NCBI GenBank assembly: GCA_003693705.1
Contig: RBZT01000790.1
Coordinates: forward strand, 32,033 to 96,032
Direction of reading: 5' to 3'
Origin: Polymyxa betae
Lineage: Eukaryota > Endomyxa > Phytomyxea > Plasmodiophorida > Plasmodiophoridae
DNA: 64,000 nucleotides
Numbering within the stretch: the stretch's first letter is position 1; every line of letters starts with the position of its first letter. This document shows positions 11,459-21,338 of the stretch, in pieces. Made by a program: the position numbers and the translations under genes. Under the pieces are notes generated by a model. It made no database searches, was not told the origin of the DNA, and worked only from the letters and a program-made list of their open reading frames with translations.

Positions 11459-11962
11459 CTAGACAAAATTGAGCTGATCTGAATATTAGCAAGATCGATT
11501 TGGACTGGAGCCGGTTGCAGAAGGATCCCTCTTCAAAATCACGGCGAATGCCATTCGCCACAAAGAGAGTTTATGGGTCATCCGCTTTCCCATGCTCCGA
11601 TGGCCGAAAATCATTGAGGTCGTCTCAAACTGCTTTAATATTTATATGTAGCAATTACATCAACATGCATTAGCCGAATGCTATTTTACAATAATATCAG
11701 AATTGTTATTAGACACTTTTTCGTACGGAACGACAAAATCACTAGCAAAGCCAGAAACCATCAGTGAAGTCATGAAACGACTGAACGGAATTGAAGTTAT
11801 GTGTACCTAGCTGTAGGATTCACGTTGCAGGTAGACAATGACAAGCTGATGTTTATCATATAAGAGAATTGTAGCAGTAAAATTGGAACGATTATCAGCC
11901 CCAATCATAACTTCGATCGTCTTCGCAGTTTCTTCGTTCTGACCGGCGACGTCACGGAAGCG
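11459..11962. other. Intergenic, divergent promoters
   Basis: About 500 bp, AT-rich in the middle (11620-11760). It separates the secreted repetitive protein (minus) from the methyltransferase (plus). The methyltransferase frame stays open for about 40 codons upstream of its first ATG without recognisable homology. Otherwise nothing seen. Confidence 0.4.
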
Positions 11963-12698
11963 ATGCTTGCGTCGACCACCGATTGGCAGGCCCGCAGCCT
12001 TCGTCGTCTGTGCGAATGCCAGGTCTGTGAGCGTGACGGGCCGCAATCGTCGCACATCGATGGCTCCCACGACCAGGCGCTGTCGCAGCGCTTCACTATC
12101 GCCGGCCGACTTCTGCAGATTCGCGGCGGCACGACAAAATGCGCCCGTGTGTTGGCCCGCTGGCTCGAAGAGCATGCCGGCGAGCTCAATCTGACTGCCA
12201 AGGATGTCGTCGAGGTCGGCAGCGGGACCGGGCTCGTCGGCCTCGCGCTGGCTCAGCTCGGGGCGCGATCCGTCTTCTTGACCGATCAGGAGCCCGTCCT
12301 CGAGATCGTCCAGGATAGCATCGATCGCAACGATTGCGGCCCGGGTGTACAGGCCCGTGCGCTGTACTGGTCTGCTCGGGCGGCTTATGATGTGTTTGTG
12401 ATTGCTGAGCGCTGGCTGCAGGGGCGATCCGGTGCCGGACGACCTGAAAGGGAAGGCGTTGGTGATCGGATCGGATCTGATCTTCGCCAAGGAGAATATC
12501 CCATTGCTGCTGACAACCTTTGATCAGATGTGTACGACGCCGGCGCAGGACGTCCTGTTCGCCCATATTGATCGGTTCCAATGGGAGGCCGACTTCTTCG
12601 TTGGCATGACAGCCCTGCGATTCGAGACGCAACTGCTGGCCAGCGAAGACGATATCCGTATCTATCGGTTTCGACGAACGAACCAGCAGAATGTATAA
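11963..12698 (+). CDS. METTL21-like protein-lysine methyltransferase
   Basis: Class I SAM-dependent methyltransferase of the METTL21/EEF1AKMT (methyltransferase family 16) type. Exons 11963..12369 and 12422..12698 give 227 residues, the usual family length. The 52-nt intron is fixed by reading frame and by the motif it interrupts. Visible features are GGTTKCARVLARWLEE, the SAM-binding loop VVEVGSGTGLVGLALA, the acidic end of strand 2 (VFLTDQEPVLE), and the motif after the intron, KALVIGSDLIFAKENIPLL. Members methylate lysines on chaperones or translation factors; the substrate cannot be deduced here. The gene ends one base away from the stop of the RS-rich gene on the other strand. A 227-codon antisense frame over this gene is a shadow. 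Confidence 0.88.
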
Positions 12699-12699
12699 A

Positions 12700-13347
12700 T
12701 TAATCAGATTGTGGGTTTAGATCGAAAAAGGCATCGTTTTTCCAATCGTCGTCAGCGACGGATTTCGTCAGCGGGATCAGACGACCACTAGGATAGACGG
12801 CGGCGAGATGAGCTGCTACACGATCGGCCAGGCTGTCTTGGTCTTTAGGCCGCGCGATCTTATCACGAAGGCGCTGAATCTCGTGCTTCCGCCTTTCAGC
12901 TTCGAAATCTATCGTCGTCAACGATTTCGCTTTCTTTTTGGCTTTCCGTTTCTTTTCTCTTAACGGACTTCTTGATTTTGGTTTTCTCTCTCTCGAACGA
13001 CTTCGCGATTTCTTTCTTCTTTCGCGACCTCGTTCGTGTGAGCGATTTGTCCTTTCTCTCGATAAACTTCGTTCGTTGGAATGGCTCCTAGTGCGCTTCC
13101 TCTTTGCATGCCTTCTGGTCGAGCTATCTCGATGACCACGCTTTGACTGATGTCTGGAGGAGGAAGGGCTAGGGCTGCGATTGCCTCGCTGCTCCTCATC
13201 CTTCAAATGAGCTCGCCACATGGCGTTCTTTTCCAAGTTGCGGTTGTGTTGATCAGCGTGGCGAATATGGCCGCGAAGCAGCCGAAGGCTGGAGGAGAAC
13301 GGGTCGTCACCCATGGCGAGAAGCAATGAGATGACTTCAGATGACAA
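12700..13347 (-). CDS. Arg/Ser-rich (RS domain) protein
   Basis: 215-residue single-exon protein. Residues 1-55 are mixed helix (LLRGHIRHADQHNRNLEKNAMWRAHLKDEEQ). Residues 56-135 form an RS/RE/RK-rich domain (SRSRSRERKPKSRSP). The C-terminal 75 residues are structured (LTTIDFEAERRKHEIQRLRDKI ... FFDLNPQSD). RS domains mark nuclear, mostly splicing-related proteins. I do not recognise the family of the flanking parts. Convergent with the methyltransferase: the two stop codons are one base apart, so the transcripts must overlap antisense. Confidence 0.65.
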   Translation of the reverse strand: MSSEVISLLLAMGDDPFSSSLRLLRGHIRHADQHNRNLEKNAMWRAHLKDEEQRGNRSPSPSSSRHQSKRGHRDSSTRRHAKRKRTRSHSNERSLSRERTNRSHERGRERRKKSRSRSRERKPKSRSPLREKKRKAKKKAKSLTTIDFEAERRKHEIQRLRDKIARPKDQDSLADRVAAHLAAVYPSGRLIPLTKSVADDDWKNDAFFDLNPQSD

Positions 13348-13661
13348 CCGACGATTGAAAGAACGAAAACATGGCTGAAGGCCGCGCCCACCAAACAGAA
13401 GAATCTTGCCAAAAAAAATCCCGTCAATGGAATCTTTTTTTGGTTTTTATCAAAGTGCACAGTCACGGCATATTTTCATAGGGCTGTTTTGTTCCGCAAA
13501 CTGCCTCAAATGTTTTTGGTTCGCATAAATTGCGCAGTCAAGGCATAAAAAATCATCGCAGTAATCAACAGACTCAGTCACGGATTAAAACGATTAACAT
13601 TGCAACATGCCAGGCCATCTTGAAGCAGATCATTCCCGGAAGTTATCTACAGATAAACAGG
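13348..13661. other. Divergent intergenic region
   Basis: About 310 bp between the RS-rich gene (minus) and the helical-repeat protein (plus). Two imperfect direct copies of tgcrcagtcamggcat lie near 13456 and 13537 and could be a shared regulatory element. The plus-strand frame is open from a TTG near 13530, but I took the first ATG. Confidence 0.35.
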
Positions 13662-15050
13662 ATGTTCGATCTGCGTTTTTATAAAGCCAGAACGAAAATA
13701 AAATCTGAAATCTCGGTAATTCACTCAGAGGGGACCCCCTCGCGCGTCCAATCGGCGTCTTCGATTCGCCGTGGCTATGCGCCCATGATCTTGGCAGCCT
13801 GGGCTCGCATCCGCCGACGCTCCCTCTCCAATGACGCGGCCGACGCCATCCTCCAAGCCTGGCGTCAACGGCAGACGACGCCGCCCGCGACCTGGGCCCA
13901 GCTCCTCGCCCACCTGCAAGCCTCGGCCGCTCAAGTCGATACCGTCCCTCTGGGCAGGGCCGTACACGCCCTCGCCAAGCTCGGATACGCCACACCTGAT
14001 CTACTCGACCATCTCTCCGGTCGCTCCCTCTATCTACCTCCTGTTTCGTCGTCGTTCCTCGTCGATCTGGCCGACACGTTCGGTCGCGCCGGCCGCTTCG
14101 ATCGCGACCTGTTCCGTACTGTCTCGCTACGGCTGGCCACGCCGAACGCCCTCGTCGGCCGCCTGTCGTCGTGCCGCGCCTCCACGCTCCTGCACGCGTG
14201 CGCCCGGGTCGGGTTCGCCGACCCGCACCTGTTCGCCGCCGTCAGCCGCGACGTCCTGGCCAATGTCGATATCATGCCGGTCACGTTCATGTCGCGATTG
14301 GTCTGGTCCCTGGCCCGGACCCGAATGGCCGCCTGTAGCGACCCGAGCCGCGACCTGGCCCGATCCGTACTGGCCCGGCTGCTGGCCATCGACCTGTCCG
14401 AGAATCGTTCAGGCGGGTCGTCGACCACGATCGTCACCGACATCATGTGGGCCTACGGGGTCATCGCCGACGTCATCGATCGGCGCCCGCAGGCCCGTCA
14501 ACTGGTCGCCGTACTGGCCCGGTATCTGGAGCCGCGTCTCGAGAGGACGTCGCCGCATTCGCTGGCGAGCGGTTTGTGGGCGGCGGCAACGTTGCAGACC
14601 GATCTGCCCGGCGACCTGTTGCAGGCCGCCGCCGATCACGCCACCCACCAGATCGCAACCTGCCGCTCCAATTCGTGTATCGCGATCCTGGCCTGGTCCG
14701 TGGCCAAGCTCCGGGTCCTGCACGACCCGCTGTTCGCTGCTGTCGCCGCTCTGCCGTCGCAGCGCTGGACGCAGTTCCGCCCCGGCGACCTGAACATGGC
14801 GGCATGGGCTCTAAGCCAGCAGAACGACTGCCGATACAATGACGCGTTGCTGGCGATCGCGCAGGCCGCCCTACAACAACTGGATCGATACCGGCCCGCT
14901 GAACTCTGCGCTCTTCTGTGTACTCTGTCCCAGCTACGGCATCGGACGCCTCTGTTCGACGACGCCGTCCGACGTCTGGGACGCGACCTGGACAAGCTCG
15001 ACGCGAACCAGCGCGCCATGTTACTGTCGGCGTTGCTGGACGACAGGTGA
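13662..15050 (+). CDS. FASTK/OPR-like helical-repeat protein, probably mitochondrial
   Basis: A 462-residue single exon, strongly GC-rich. The first 40 residues are basic and Ser-rich with no acidic run (MFDLRFYKARTKIKS ... SIRRGYAP), fitting a mitochondrial targeting peptide. The rest is a series of about ten helical-hairpin repeats of roughly 35-40 residues with recurring LxxAxxxxA and LAWSxAKL motifs, e.g. LGRAVHALAKLGY, STLLHACARVGF, MSRLVWSLARTRM, SLASGLWAAATL, CIAILAWSVAKL, NMAAWALSQQNDC, ELCALLCTLSQLR. This pattern is typical of FAST-kinase-domain and octotricopeptide-type organellar RNA-binding proteins. RNA binding and organelle location are inferred from the fold pattern. Confidence 0.65.
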   Translation: MFDLRFYKARTKIKSEISVIHSEGTPSRVQSASSIRRGYAPMILAAWARIRRRSLSNDAADAILQAWRQRQTTPPATWAQLLAHLQASAAQVDTVPLGRAVHALAKLGYATPDLLDHLSGRSLYLPPVSSSFLVDLADTFGRAGRFDRDLFRTVSLRLATPNALVGRLSSCRASTLLHACARVGFADPHLFAAVSRDVLANVDIMPVTFMSRLVWSLARTRMAACSDPSRDLARSVLARLLAIDLSENRSGGSSTTIVTDIMWAYGVIADVIDRRPQARQLVAVLARYLEPRLERTSPHSLASGLWAAATLQTDLPGDLLQAAADHATHQIATCRSNSCIAILAWSVAKLRVLHDPLFAAVAALPSQRWTQFRPGDLNMAAWALSQQNDCRYNDALLAIAQAALQQLDRYRPAELCALLCTLSQLRHRTPLFDDAVRRLGRDLDKLDANQRAMLLSALLDDR

Positions 15051-15136
15051 CTGTCGTACTTGCCCCAATCTGAAAAACAATACTCTGTCCAAATGTAATT
15101 ATTATTATTATTGCCGGATGTTTTTTGTCAGCTCCT

Positions 15137-15552
15137 TTATTGCTGCGGCGTCGGCAGTTTATCAGCCAGCGCCTCCTGCCATCGCTTCTTATTCCAGTCG
15201 AGATTCTGCGGCAGGCGACGTGGCGCTTGGAACACGATACGTCGACGGACATGACCTGTTACAGGGCGGTCAGCGTCACGGCAGCCGAACGAAGCACGCA
15301 GGGCGCACCTGCCGAGTCCAGTACGGTCTCGACGCGATCCGGGTCGGTATCGCTGGTCCAGTGCCTTTCCAGGAACTTCACGACATGGGATCGGTCGGTC
15401 ATGTAATAGTCGAAGACGAGCATGCCGACGACGACGGCGGCGATCACGATCACGATCCGGATCAGGACGGTCTTCGCATCGGTCGTCGACCGAAGGATCT
15501 GCTGCAGATCCAGCTCCAGCGGGTCGAACGTCTTCTTCGACTTCGATTGCAT
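15137..15552 (-). CDS. Small single-pass membrane protein, unknown
   Basis: Two exons, 15309..15552 and 15137..15255, joined across a 53-nt GT-AG intron that keeps the frame, giving 120 residues. The N-terminus is hydrophilic (MQSKSKKTFDPLELDLQQIL). One transmembrane segment follows at about residues 30-50 (IRIVIVIAAVVVGMLVF). The C-terminal 65 residues are soluble and basic, ending RLPQNLDWNKKRW ... LPTPQQ. No family recognised. The gene is divergent from the dynein light chain gene, the two start codons being only 159 bp apart, so they share a compact bidirectional promoter. Confidence 0.6.
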
Positions 15553-15711
15553 TATCGGATGGTCAACAACAACCACAACCACGAACAGCGCGTGTGTGAC
15601 CTGTCTAGTGTCGTGCTGGTCCCCGTTCCATGACTGTGGTCGTCCCGTCACTGAACTGCATTGACTCAGCCGCCGAAGCATTTCGTAGCGTTCGCTGGCC
15701 CCGTCGCCGAC

Positions 15712-16320
15712 ATGGATGATCTGAACAAGTCCGAACAGGTACGTACGAACACAGCCGCGAGCGCTCGGGGCCAGTACGCCACGGCCCCGATGACAGATAG
15801 AGGCCGACTGAGCTGCCGCTTAGCTGGCCTTCTCCGAGGACGAGGTTGGCAAACTAGTCAACGAGGTAAGCAGGATCGCACCCGGAAGCAGAGGGGGTTG
15901 TGCTGGCTCCTCCAGGGATGGTGTTGCCTGTCTGAGCGCTGAATACAGACTCTGGACCGCGTCCTGAACCAGAAGAACTACGACGAGTCGCTGGTCCCGG
16001 CCTGGACCGGGGAGATCTGCGAATCGCTGACCCAGAAGTTGGTCGGCCTGAGGAAACCGTTCAAGTACGTCGGTAGGTGTTCGGTCGTACTGGCTGGCCC
16101 CCACTGGGGGCACACCATGTGTGTCGGGGACCGATTTCCGGTGATTTAGTGACATGCGTGATCATGCAGCGCAACGGCGCCGCCATCCATTCCGGCCTGT
16201 CGTGCTTTTGGGACAGCGTCAATGACGGTCGGGGCTTGTACGACACGTTGTGGACCAGGCACGGAGACTGAGTATGGGTTCATGTACAGGATTGCAGACG
16301 GTATTATGGCCGAAGGATAG
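15712..16320 (+). CDS. Tctex-type dynein light chain (DYNLT)
   Basis: Five small exons: 15712..15738, 15824..15865, 15949..16072, 16150..16227 and 16259..16320, 110 residues in total against 113 for human DYNLT1. Recognisable blocks are [52 protein letters not shown] and the terminal [12 protein letters not shown] strand, which form the family's dimer interface. Tctex light chains bind dynein intermediate chain in cytoplasmic and axonemal dyneins, so the organism has dynein and probably a flagellum at some stage. The last intron would be only 31 nt. It is needed to reach the conserved C-terminal strand and is the least certain junction. Confidence 0.88.
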
Positions 16321-16672
16321 GTCCAGGGATTCCCTGAATCGGACCATGTACTGTATCACGACCGTGTTCGCTGTCGGTATCTAGAAGCATCAAGAGGAGG
16401 GCGCTCCAATTCGTTTATAGTTGTGCCGGGTCGTGCTTGACGATTCGTTAGAGGAGGACGGTCATGTGACCTTTGGTGGATAGATTCTATAAAGCCAATA
16501 TAGCAGTATGTTGTGCTCTGTTTTGCAATTAGAGCGGTATAGAGAGGCCATTTACGCTTTCTCACGAATTGCCTTCTTACTTCTCTAAACGTATGCTAGC
16601 CCGGCAAGGTCGCCCAAATCTGGGGGAGCAGATGATCATTCTGGAAAGGTTCATGTTCGACCGGCCGATATA
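16321..16672. other. Intergenic, nothing recognised
   Basis: About 350 bp with short frames on both strands, none protein-like. It lies downstream of the dynein light chain gene and upstream of a tentative small gene. Confidence 0.35.
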
Positions 16673-17020
16673 ATGGATCAGATCCGTCAAGGTGACCGCC
16701 ATGCTAGTAGAATCATTCTCGCCGATCGTGCTGGAAAACTCACGTCTCCCGAGCCCAAATCTACAAAAACCAAGAAAAAACAGGAGGCTGCACGGTGTGA
16801 AATAGGCTGTGATTTTGTTGGGAAGAATCCGGTTAAGCTCAGTGTCTCCTGCAGCAGGTGGCTTCGATAGCAGACCTCCTGAAGAGCGTCGAGCTTCGTG
16901 AGAAGTTCAGCAGGCTTCACGAGGAAGCACTTTTTGCTCAGGCAAATAGTGCCAAATTCCAAAACTTACAGAAAGGCTTGACAGATTATGTGGCTAATTC
17001 AATAATTCTCCATTCAATAG
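16673..17020 (+). CDS. Tentative small coiled-coil protein
   Basis: An ATG at 16673 opens a basic frame (DQIRQGDRHASRIILADRAG ... TKTKKKQEAAR). After a probable short intron between roughly 16820 and 16860 the plus strand reads a heptad-like helix (ADLLKSVELREKFSRLHEEA, FAQANSAKFQNLQKGLTDYV) ending at a consensus donor ATAGgtaagt near 17020. A further exon is not obvious. No family recognised. The exact first intron is uncertain. Confidence 0.4.
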
Positions 17021-17400
17021 GTAAGTTAAGCAAACAGAATCCCCATCGGAACAAAAAGGACATTTCGCTCTCGATTTCTTCACCAATTGTGTTTGTGGCG
17101 GCATCCCACACCATCCCATACGCTATCTCGTTCGTGAATCGCGATGTTGTGGAGTGCAAACACCTCCGACAGAAAGAATCGCCCAAGTTGACAGCATCAG
17201 CAGTTCTTAGCATGTCTGTATAAGCGAATGAGGGCGGAAAAGCAATGTTGACAGCATATGCATCAGTTTCGATAAAAAACTTTACCTGCTTATTATAGTA
17301 TTCAGGAATAATTTTCATGTTTCCATGCAGAGTATCGCCTTGATGGAATAAAAGCCGCGCTCTATCCGGATGGTCCAATCAGCATGATTCGACGCCCTCG
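17000..17400 (-). CDS. Unresolved minus-strand exons, weak arrestin-fold resemblance
   Basis: On the minus strand an exon near 17290-17378 reads PDRARLLFHQGDTLHGNMKI, followed by AAGCAG and a good donor (gtaaag). This resembles the first strands of arrestin-fold proteins such as VPS26C, which have a basic-residue, F-x-x-G-D/E-x-L-x-G pattern. After a possible 70-nt intron a second exon would begin ADAVNLGDSFCRRCLHS. I could not carry the alignment further and found no clean ATG, so this could be a gene, a remnant or chance. Confidence 0.25.
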
Positions 17401-17486
17401 TCTATAACGACGGCTGGCTGTTTCCCGTATCGTCTGGCGCTGGCCGCTGAGTTGTCCAGGATCAGGCGGGTCGCCGTCCCCGCCAC

Positions 17487-19697
17487 ATGAACCATGACCT
17501 GCAAAGTGAGGCCGGCGCCGTGACACTGCCCGCCTTTTGATTAACGATGCAGGAAGCCAAGGGCGATCTGTCGATGTCGGCGATTCCTGCAATGCGATGT
17601 CGCTATCGCCAGATCATATGCATGTGGCTGTCGGCGGTCGTCATGTCCTCAAGATTCTATCGATCGCTAATGAACGATTCGAGAATTCGGCGATTCAAAA
17701 CCTTCGAACTGGAAAGGTTAATCTGACGTTCTCTTCCAACGACGTTCAGGTTGGAGAATCGTTTTGATGATAGGTGTCGTTGATTTGGTTAGTGGTCGCC
17801 TTCGATGCCGAGCAGCATTGCAACGGCCGCTACTAATGGCAAGGTCGTCATCTGGGATACAGGAAAGTCGGGTGCATCTAAACAGTCTCGTGTTCTATCC
17901 GATCATACGCGAGCTGTTAACAGAATCTCTTGGTAATGAATGCTTTGAAATAGCTATCGCCGCTAAGTCTTCTCTTAGGCATCAAACCGATCCATTATTG
18001 CTTAGCGGTTCACAAGACGGATCTGTAAAGCTTTGGGATATCCGATGCAGCAATGCTTGCCAGCACACTGTCGATGGGCATTTCGGCGCCGTTCGAGATA
18101 TCCAATGGTCGCCCTTCAACTCGAATATCTTCGCTTCCGGTCTCGATAACGGCTTCGTCCAAGTCTGGGATCTGAGATCTGCAGCCAATCTTCGGCGGGA
18201 GATCTCAGGCCATCAAGGCCCTGTTCTCGCTATCGATTGGCATCGTGAAGAACCGAATATCATTGCCAGCGCTGGTCGCGATCGACGCATCAAGGTCTGG
18301 GATCTGCATAGCGAAGAACTCGTCCCCCGACATATCATCTCGGCGAATGCCAGCGTCGCACGAATCGCCTGGCGGCCGAAATACCCATCTCATATAGCGA
18401 CGTCGTCGACTCTTTTCGACAGCCGCATTCACGTCTGGGATATTCATAATCCTTACATACCGATTGCTTCATATGCTTCGCACAGTGATGTCGTCACTGG
18501 TTTCGATTGGTTTCAGAAAGGCGACGCGGTCGTTTCCTGCTCGAAGGACTCGCATATTGCTATCAGCTCGATATCGGATGCGTATTGTCTGTATGAGCAT
18601 ATCCCGACATCCTGTCTCGATTGGGATGTCAGTGACGGTTTAGCGGTTGTCACGAATGGGCTTAAGAGAGTAGAGGCTTGTGAAAGGAGATTTATTCCAA
18701 TGCCTTTCCATGTCCATAATGATGCGAAATCATCCAGGAGCGAGACAGTTATGAGATTTATGAAATGCTCAGATGCCGATGATCTTCGTCCTTTAACATC
18801 TCAGCAGCAATTCGTATATTTGGCGGAACGTTATCAGCTTTCCGGAGCTTCGTTCGAAGCACTATGCGATCTTAATTCTAAAGTTGCCGATGATGCTGGT
18901 TGCCTGTATGTGGCTGAGGTTTGGAATATGCTGCCTTTGTTATTCGCTCCGATTCGGATTCTGGATCCGGTCAAGCGCAGACAAAGTAGCGAGTTGTACG
19001 ATGTCGGAAGCATGTTCGAGCTGGTTCCTCCAGACGATATCTCGATGGAGTCACTGTTGGAAAGCCTTCCCAATCTGAAAAAGCGACCAGGTACACCGAA
19101 CGAGGAACTTCGTGAGGCTGCGGTCCAAGATTTGCTCCTGAGGCTGGCTGATAATGGCGACGTCCAGAACTGCTGCGCTATCATGATCGTATTAGGAAAG
19201 AAGTTCCATTCCGAGCCAGTGTTTACCAGGCGATGTCTCGTCTCATATCTTGGTATGCTCTTTCCGCATTTCAGGTCGTGCTGTTAATCATGTCTGCTTA
19301 GAGCTGCTTCGTAGGCATCAATTATGGACGGTGGCCAACGAGTTGATTCGCTGTAGTCCCGATGAAACCGTCGCCCATATGAATCAGACCGATACCGAAG
19401 TGGTTGCCATCTGTACTGGCTGCAGTGAGATTCTCGCCAAAGGACAGGACACCTGCCAATCCTGCCGTAAATCGACCACATGCTCCATCTGTCGAGGGAG
19501 TGTTCTTGGCCAGTTTATTCTGTGTCAGGGTATGCCTAACGATTTCCAATGTCATCATTGCGTTAAAGGTATTGATAGGGTGTGGACATGGTGGCCATCC
19601 AGCCCATATTCGGGACTGGTTCCGAGACAATGTCCAGTGCCCAACTGGATGTTTGCACCAGTGCCGACCGCTGCAGTTGCCCTTTTGTATTCGATAA
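17487..19697 (+). CDS. WDR24: WDR24, GATOR2 subunit
   Basis: Six exons (17487..17505, 17553..17749, 17793..17932, 17979..19252, 19302..19529, 19579..19697) give 658 residues. All five introns are 43-49 nt. An N-terminal WD40 propeller covers residues 20-330, with repeats such as LLLSGSQDGSVKLWDIR, GFVQVWDLRSAAN, SAGRDRRIKVWDLH, DSRIHVWDIHNPYIP and VVSCSKDSHIAIS. A helical region follows (FVYLAERYQLSGASFEALCD), then a C-terminal zinc-ribbon/RING of CxxC pairs (CTGCSEILAKGQDTCQSC, CSICRGSVLG) ending in CGHGGHPAHIRDWF. That order is diagnostic of WDR24. GATOR2 relieves GATOR1 inhibition of TORC1 in amino-acid sensing; that role is inferred from the family. The 19-nt first exon is inferred from frame alone. 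Confidence 0.92.
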
Positions 19698-19819
19698 TAT
19701 TGTTATTTATGTGAATGTTTTTATGTAAAAAAAAATAAAAAGGTTTTCACTCCGGTCCGTGCTTTAGGATTTCGACGACCCTATCAGCCCATCACGACCC
19801 CAATTCGCAACTTCTCTAA

Positions 19820-20134
19820 GAGCATCCGCACCGGTTGCGCGATATCATGCGTGATTGGCAAGTTTGGCGTAAATAGTGCATGTGTGAAATTTTGGCGCTT
19901 CCCACAGGTGCGCTTTTTTATGCGTTCGTAATCCCGCAGCGCGATTCTTTGCGCTGGATTCAACGCATGGAATCCGGCATGCGTTTAATAAATTTTCTGT
20001 ATTTTGGTATCCAATCGCGCAGGAATCTGCAACACTGGTGGGGATTGTACCTCCTTGCGTGAAAAACGGTGCGTATTTGGTGCATGATTAGTGATAAATC
20101 GCGCACAAAAAACACGCAACCGGTGCGGATGCTC
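19820..20134. mobile_element. PIF/Harbinger-type MITE (non-autonomous DNA transposon)
   Basis: A 315-bp element bounded by perfect 20-bp inverted repeats, gagcatccgcaccggttgcg at 19820-19839 and its exact reverse complement at 20115-20134. Both ends are flanked by TAA (19817-19819 and 20135-20137). A TAA/TTA target duplication and ends starting near GAGCAT/GGGCAT are hallmarks of PIF/Harbinger elements and their Tourist-like MITEs. There is no transposase, so it would depend on a copy elsewhere. The interior is rich in GCG/CGC. The element lies between WDR24 and UBLCP1 and its right end is 55 bp from the UBLCP1 start codon, inside that gene's promoter or 5' UTR. Confidence 0.9.
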
Positions 20135-20191
20135 TAAGTGCATCTTCTCACTCATCTCATTTACTGTCTGCCTGGGCAAGTCACTTCTTTA

Positions 20192-21338
20192 ATGGCGTCG
20201 CTAGACCAGGCTGTCGTCTCGTTCCAGGTCAAATGGAATACACGATCCTATACGGTTCGTCTGCAGGCGTCCAACACCATGGCCGCATTCAAACAGGAAC
20301 TCGCCCAGATTACCAATGTGCTGCCTCATCGTCAAAAGATCCTGTCTATCAAGGATGCTTTGACAGGGAAACTGCCCACAGATTCAACGCTCCTTGCTAA
20401 TGTCACTGGAAAGAGTGCCAATGATTCCATTGTGGTGATGATGATTGGTACGGCTGAGAGCGATATTATCGTTTACGATGTTGAGAAAGAAGAGTCTGAT
20501 ATCCTCAACGATCTGGACATCGACTATTCCGAATCTGATTTAGCCATCAATTTTCAATATTCAGCGAAGCTGCAAAAAGCAATCAGCAAAACAGTTATCA
20601 CTTTGATCCATCCGCTCAGGGAAGGGAAGCCACTGCTGGTTCTAGATTTAGATTACACTCTATTCGATATGAAGTCTATTGCAGCAAACTTCTTAGAACT
20701 TAAACGACCCCACACTGATTTTTTTCTAACGACCGCCTATAAGTATTTTGATCTCTGTGTTTGGTCGCAAACGTCTTGGACGTATCTGGTAGGTTTACTG
20801 GAAATGCATCTCTCTTCTTTTTTCAATTGTGATTAGGAGATGAAACTGACGGAATTAGGGCTTCTTACTCATTCGGAATATCGTATCAGTTTCGTTCTGG
20901 ATAAGACTGCTATGTTCTCAATCGATGGTGTCGTTGGAGGAAGAAGGAGAAAACATCAAGTTAAGCCTCTCGACGTGATTTGGCGAAAAATTTCTAGATT
21001 CCACTGCAAAAATACGCTTCACATTGATGATCTAGGTATGCCGGTTTCTGTTTTATCCTCGATACGTATCTAACCGTATCATCCAGCTCGAAATTTTGCA
21101 TTGAACCCTAAAAATGGTAAGATAGCTGTCCATTCCAACACCGCAACGAGTAAATGTTTGCTTCTCAGGATTAAAGATTACCGCTTTTAAGAATGCACAG
21201 GTAACCAGGCACAGTGACCAAGAGCTGTGTCTTCTTGCACGATATCTCGAATTGATAGGACGGCAGAGCGATCTAACCCAACTGGATCACAAAAAGTGGA
21301 AGCATTTTCTTGCTAGGCAAGGACCCTGTAGCGATTAA
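20192..21338 (+). CDS. UBLCP1: UBLCP1-like ubiquitin-like domain CTD phosphatase
   Basis: Four exons: 20192..20788, 20837..21035, 21087..21116 (only 30 nt) and 21169..21338, 331 residues against 318 in human. Residues 1-90 form a ubiquitin-like domain (VSFQVKWNTRSYTVRLQAS). The HAD/FCP1-type phosphatase core follows with catalytic LLVLDLDYTLFD (both aspartates present), FLTTAYKYFDLCVWSQTS, EYRISFVLDKTAM, KPLDVIWRKI and HIDDLARNF, then the C-terminal helices HSDQELCLLARYLELI. UBLCP1 dephosphorylates the nuclear 26S proteasome and lowers its activity. All three introns are confirmed by conserved residues across the joins. The MITE at 19820 sits immediately upstream and could affect expression. 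Confidence 0.93.

Noticed and set aside
11807-12490. 227-codon minus-strand frame opposite the methyltransferase
   Set aside because: The plus strand has clear methyltransferase motifs across a spliced model. The antisense frame is a by-product of GC-rich codon use.
13831-14793. 320-codon plus-strand frame shifted by one from the helical-repeat protein
   Set aside because: Pro/Arg/Ser-rich shadow typical of GC-rich DNA. The annotated frame carries regular helical repeats.
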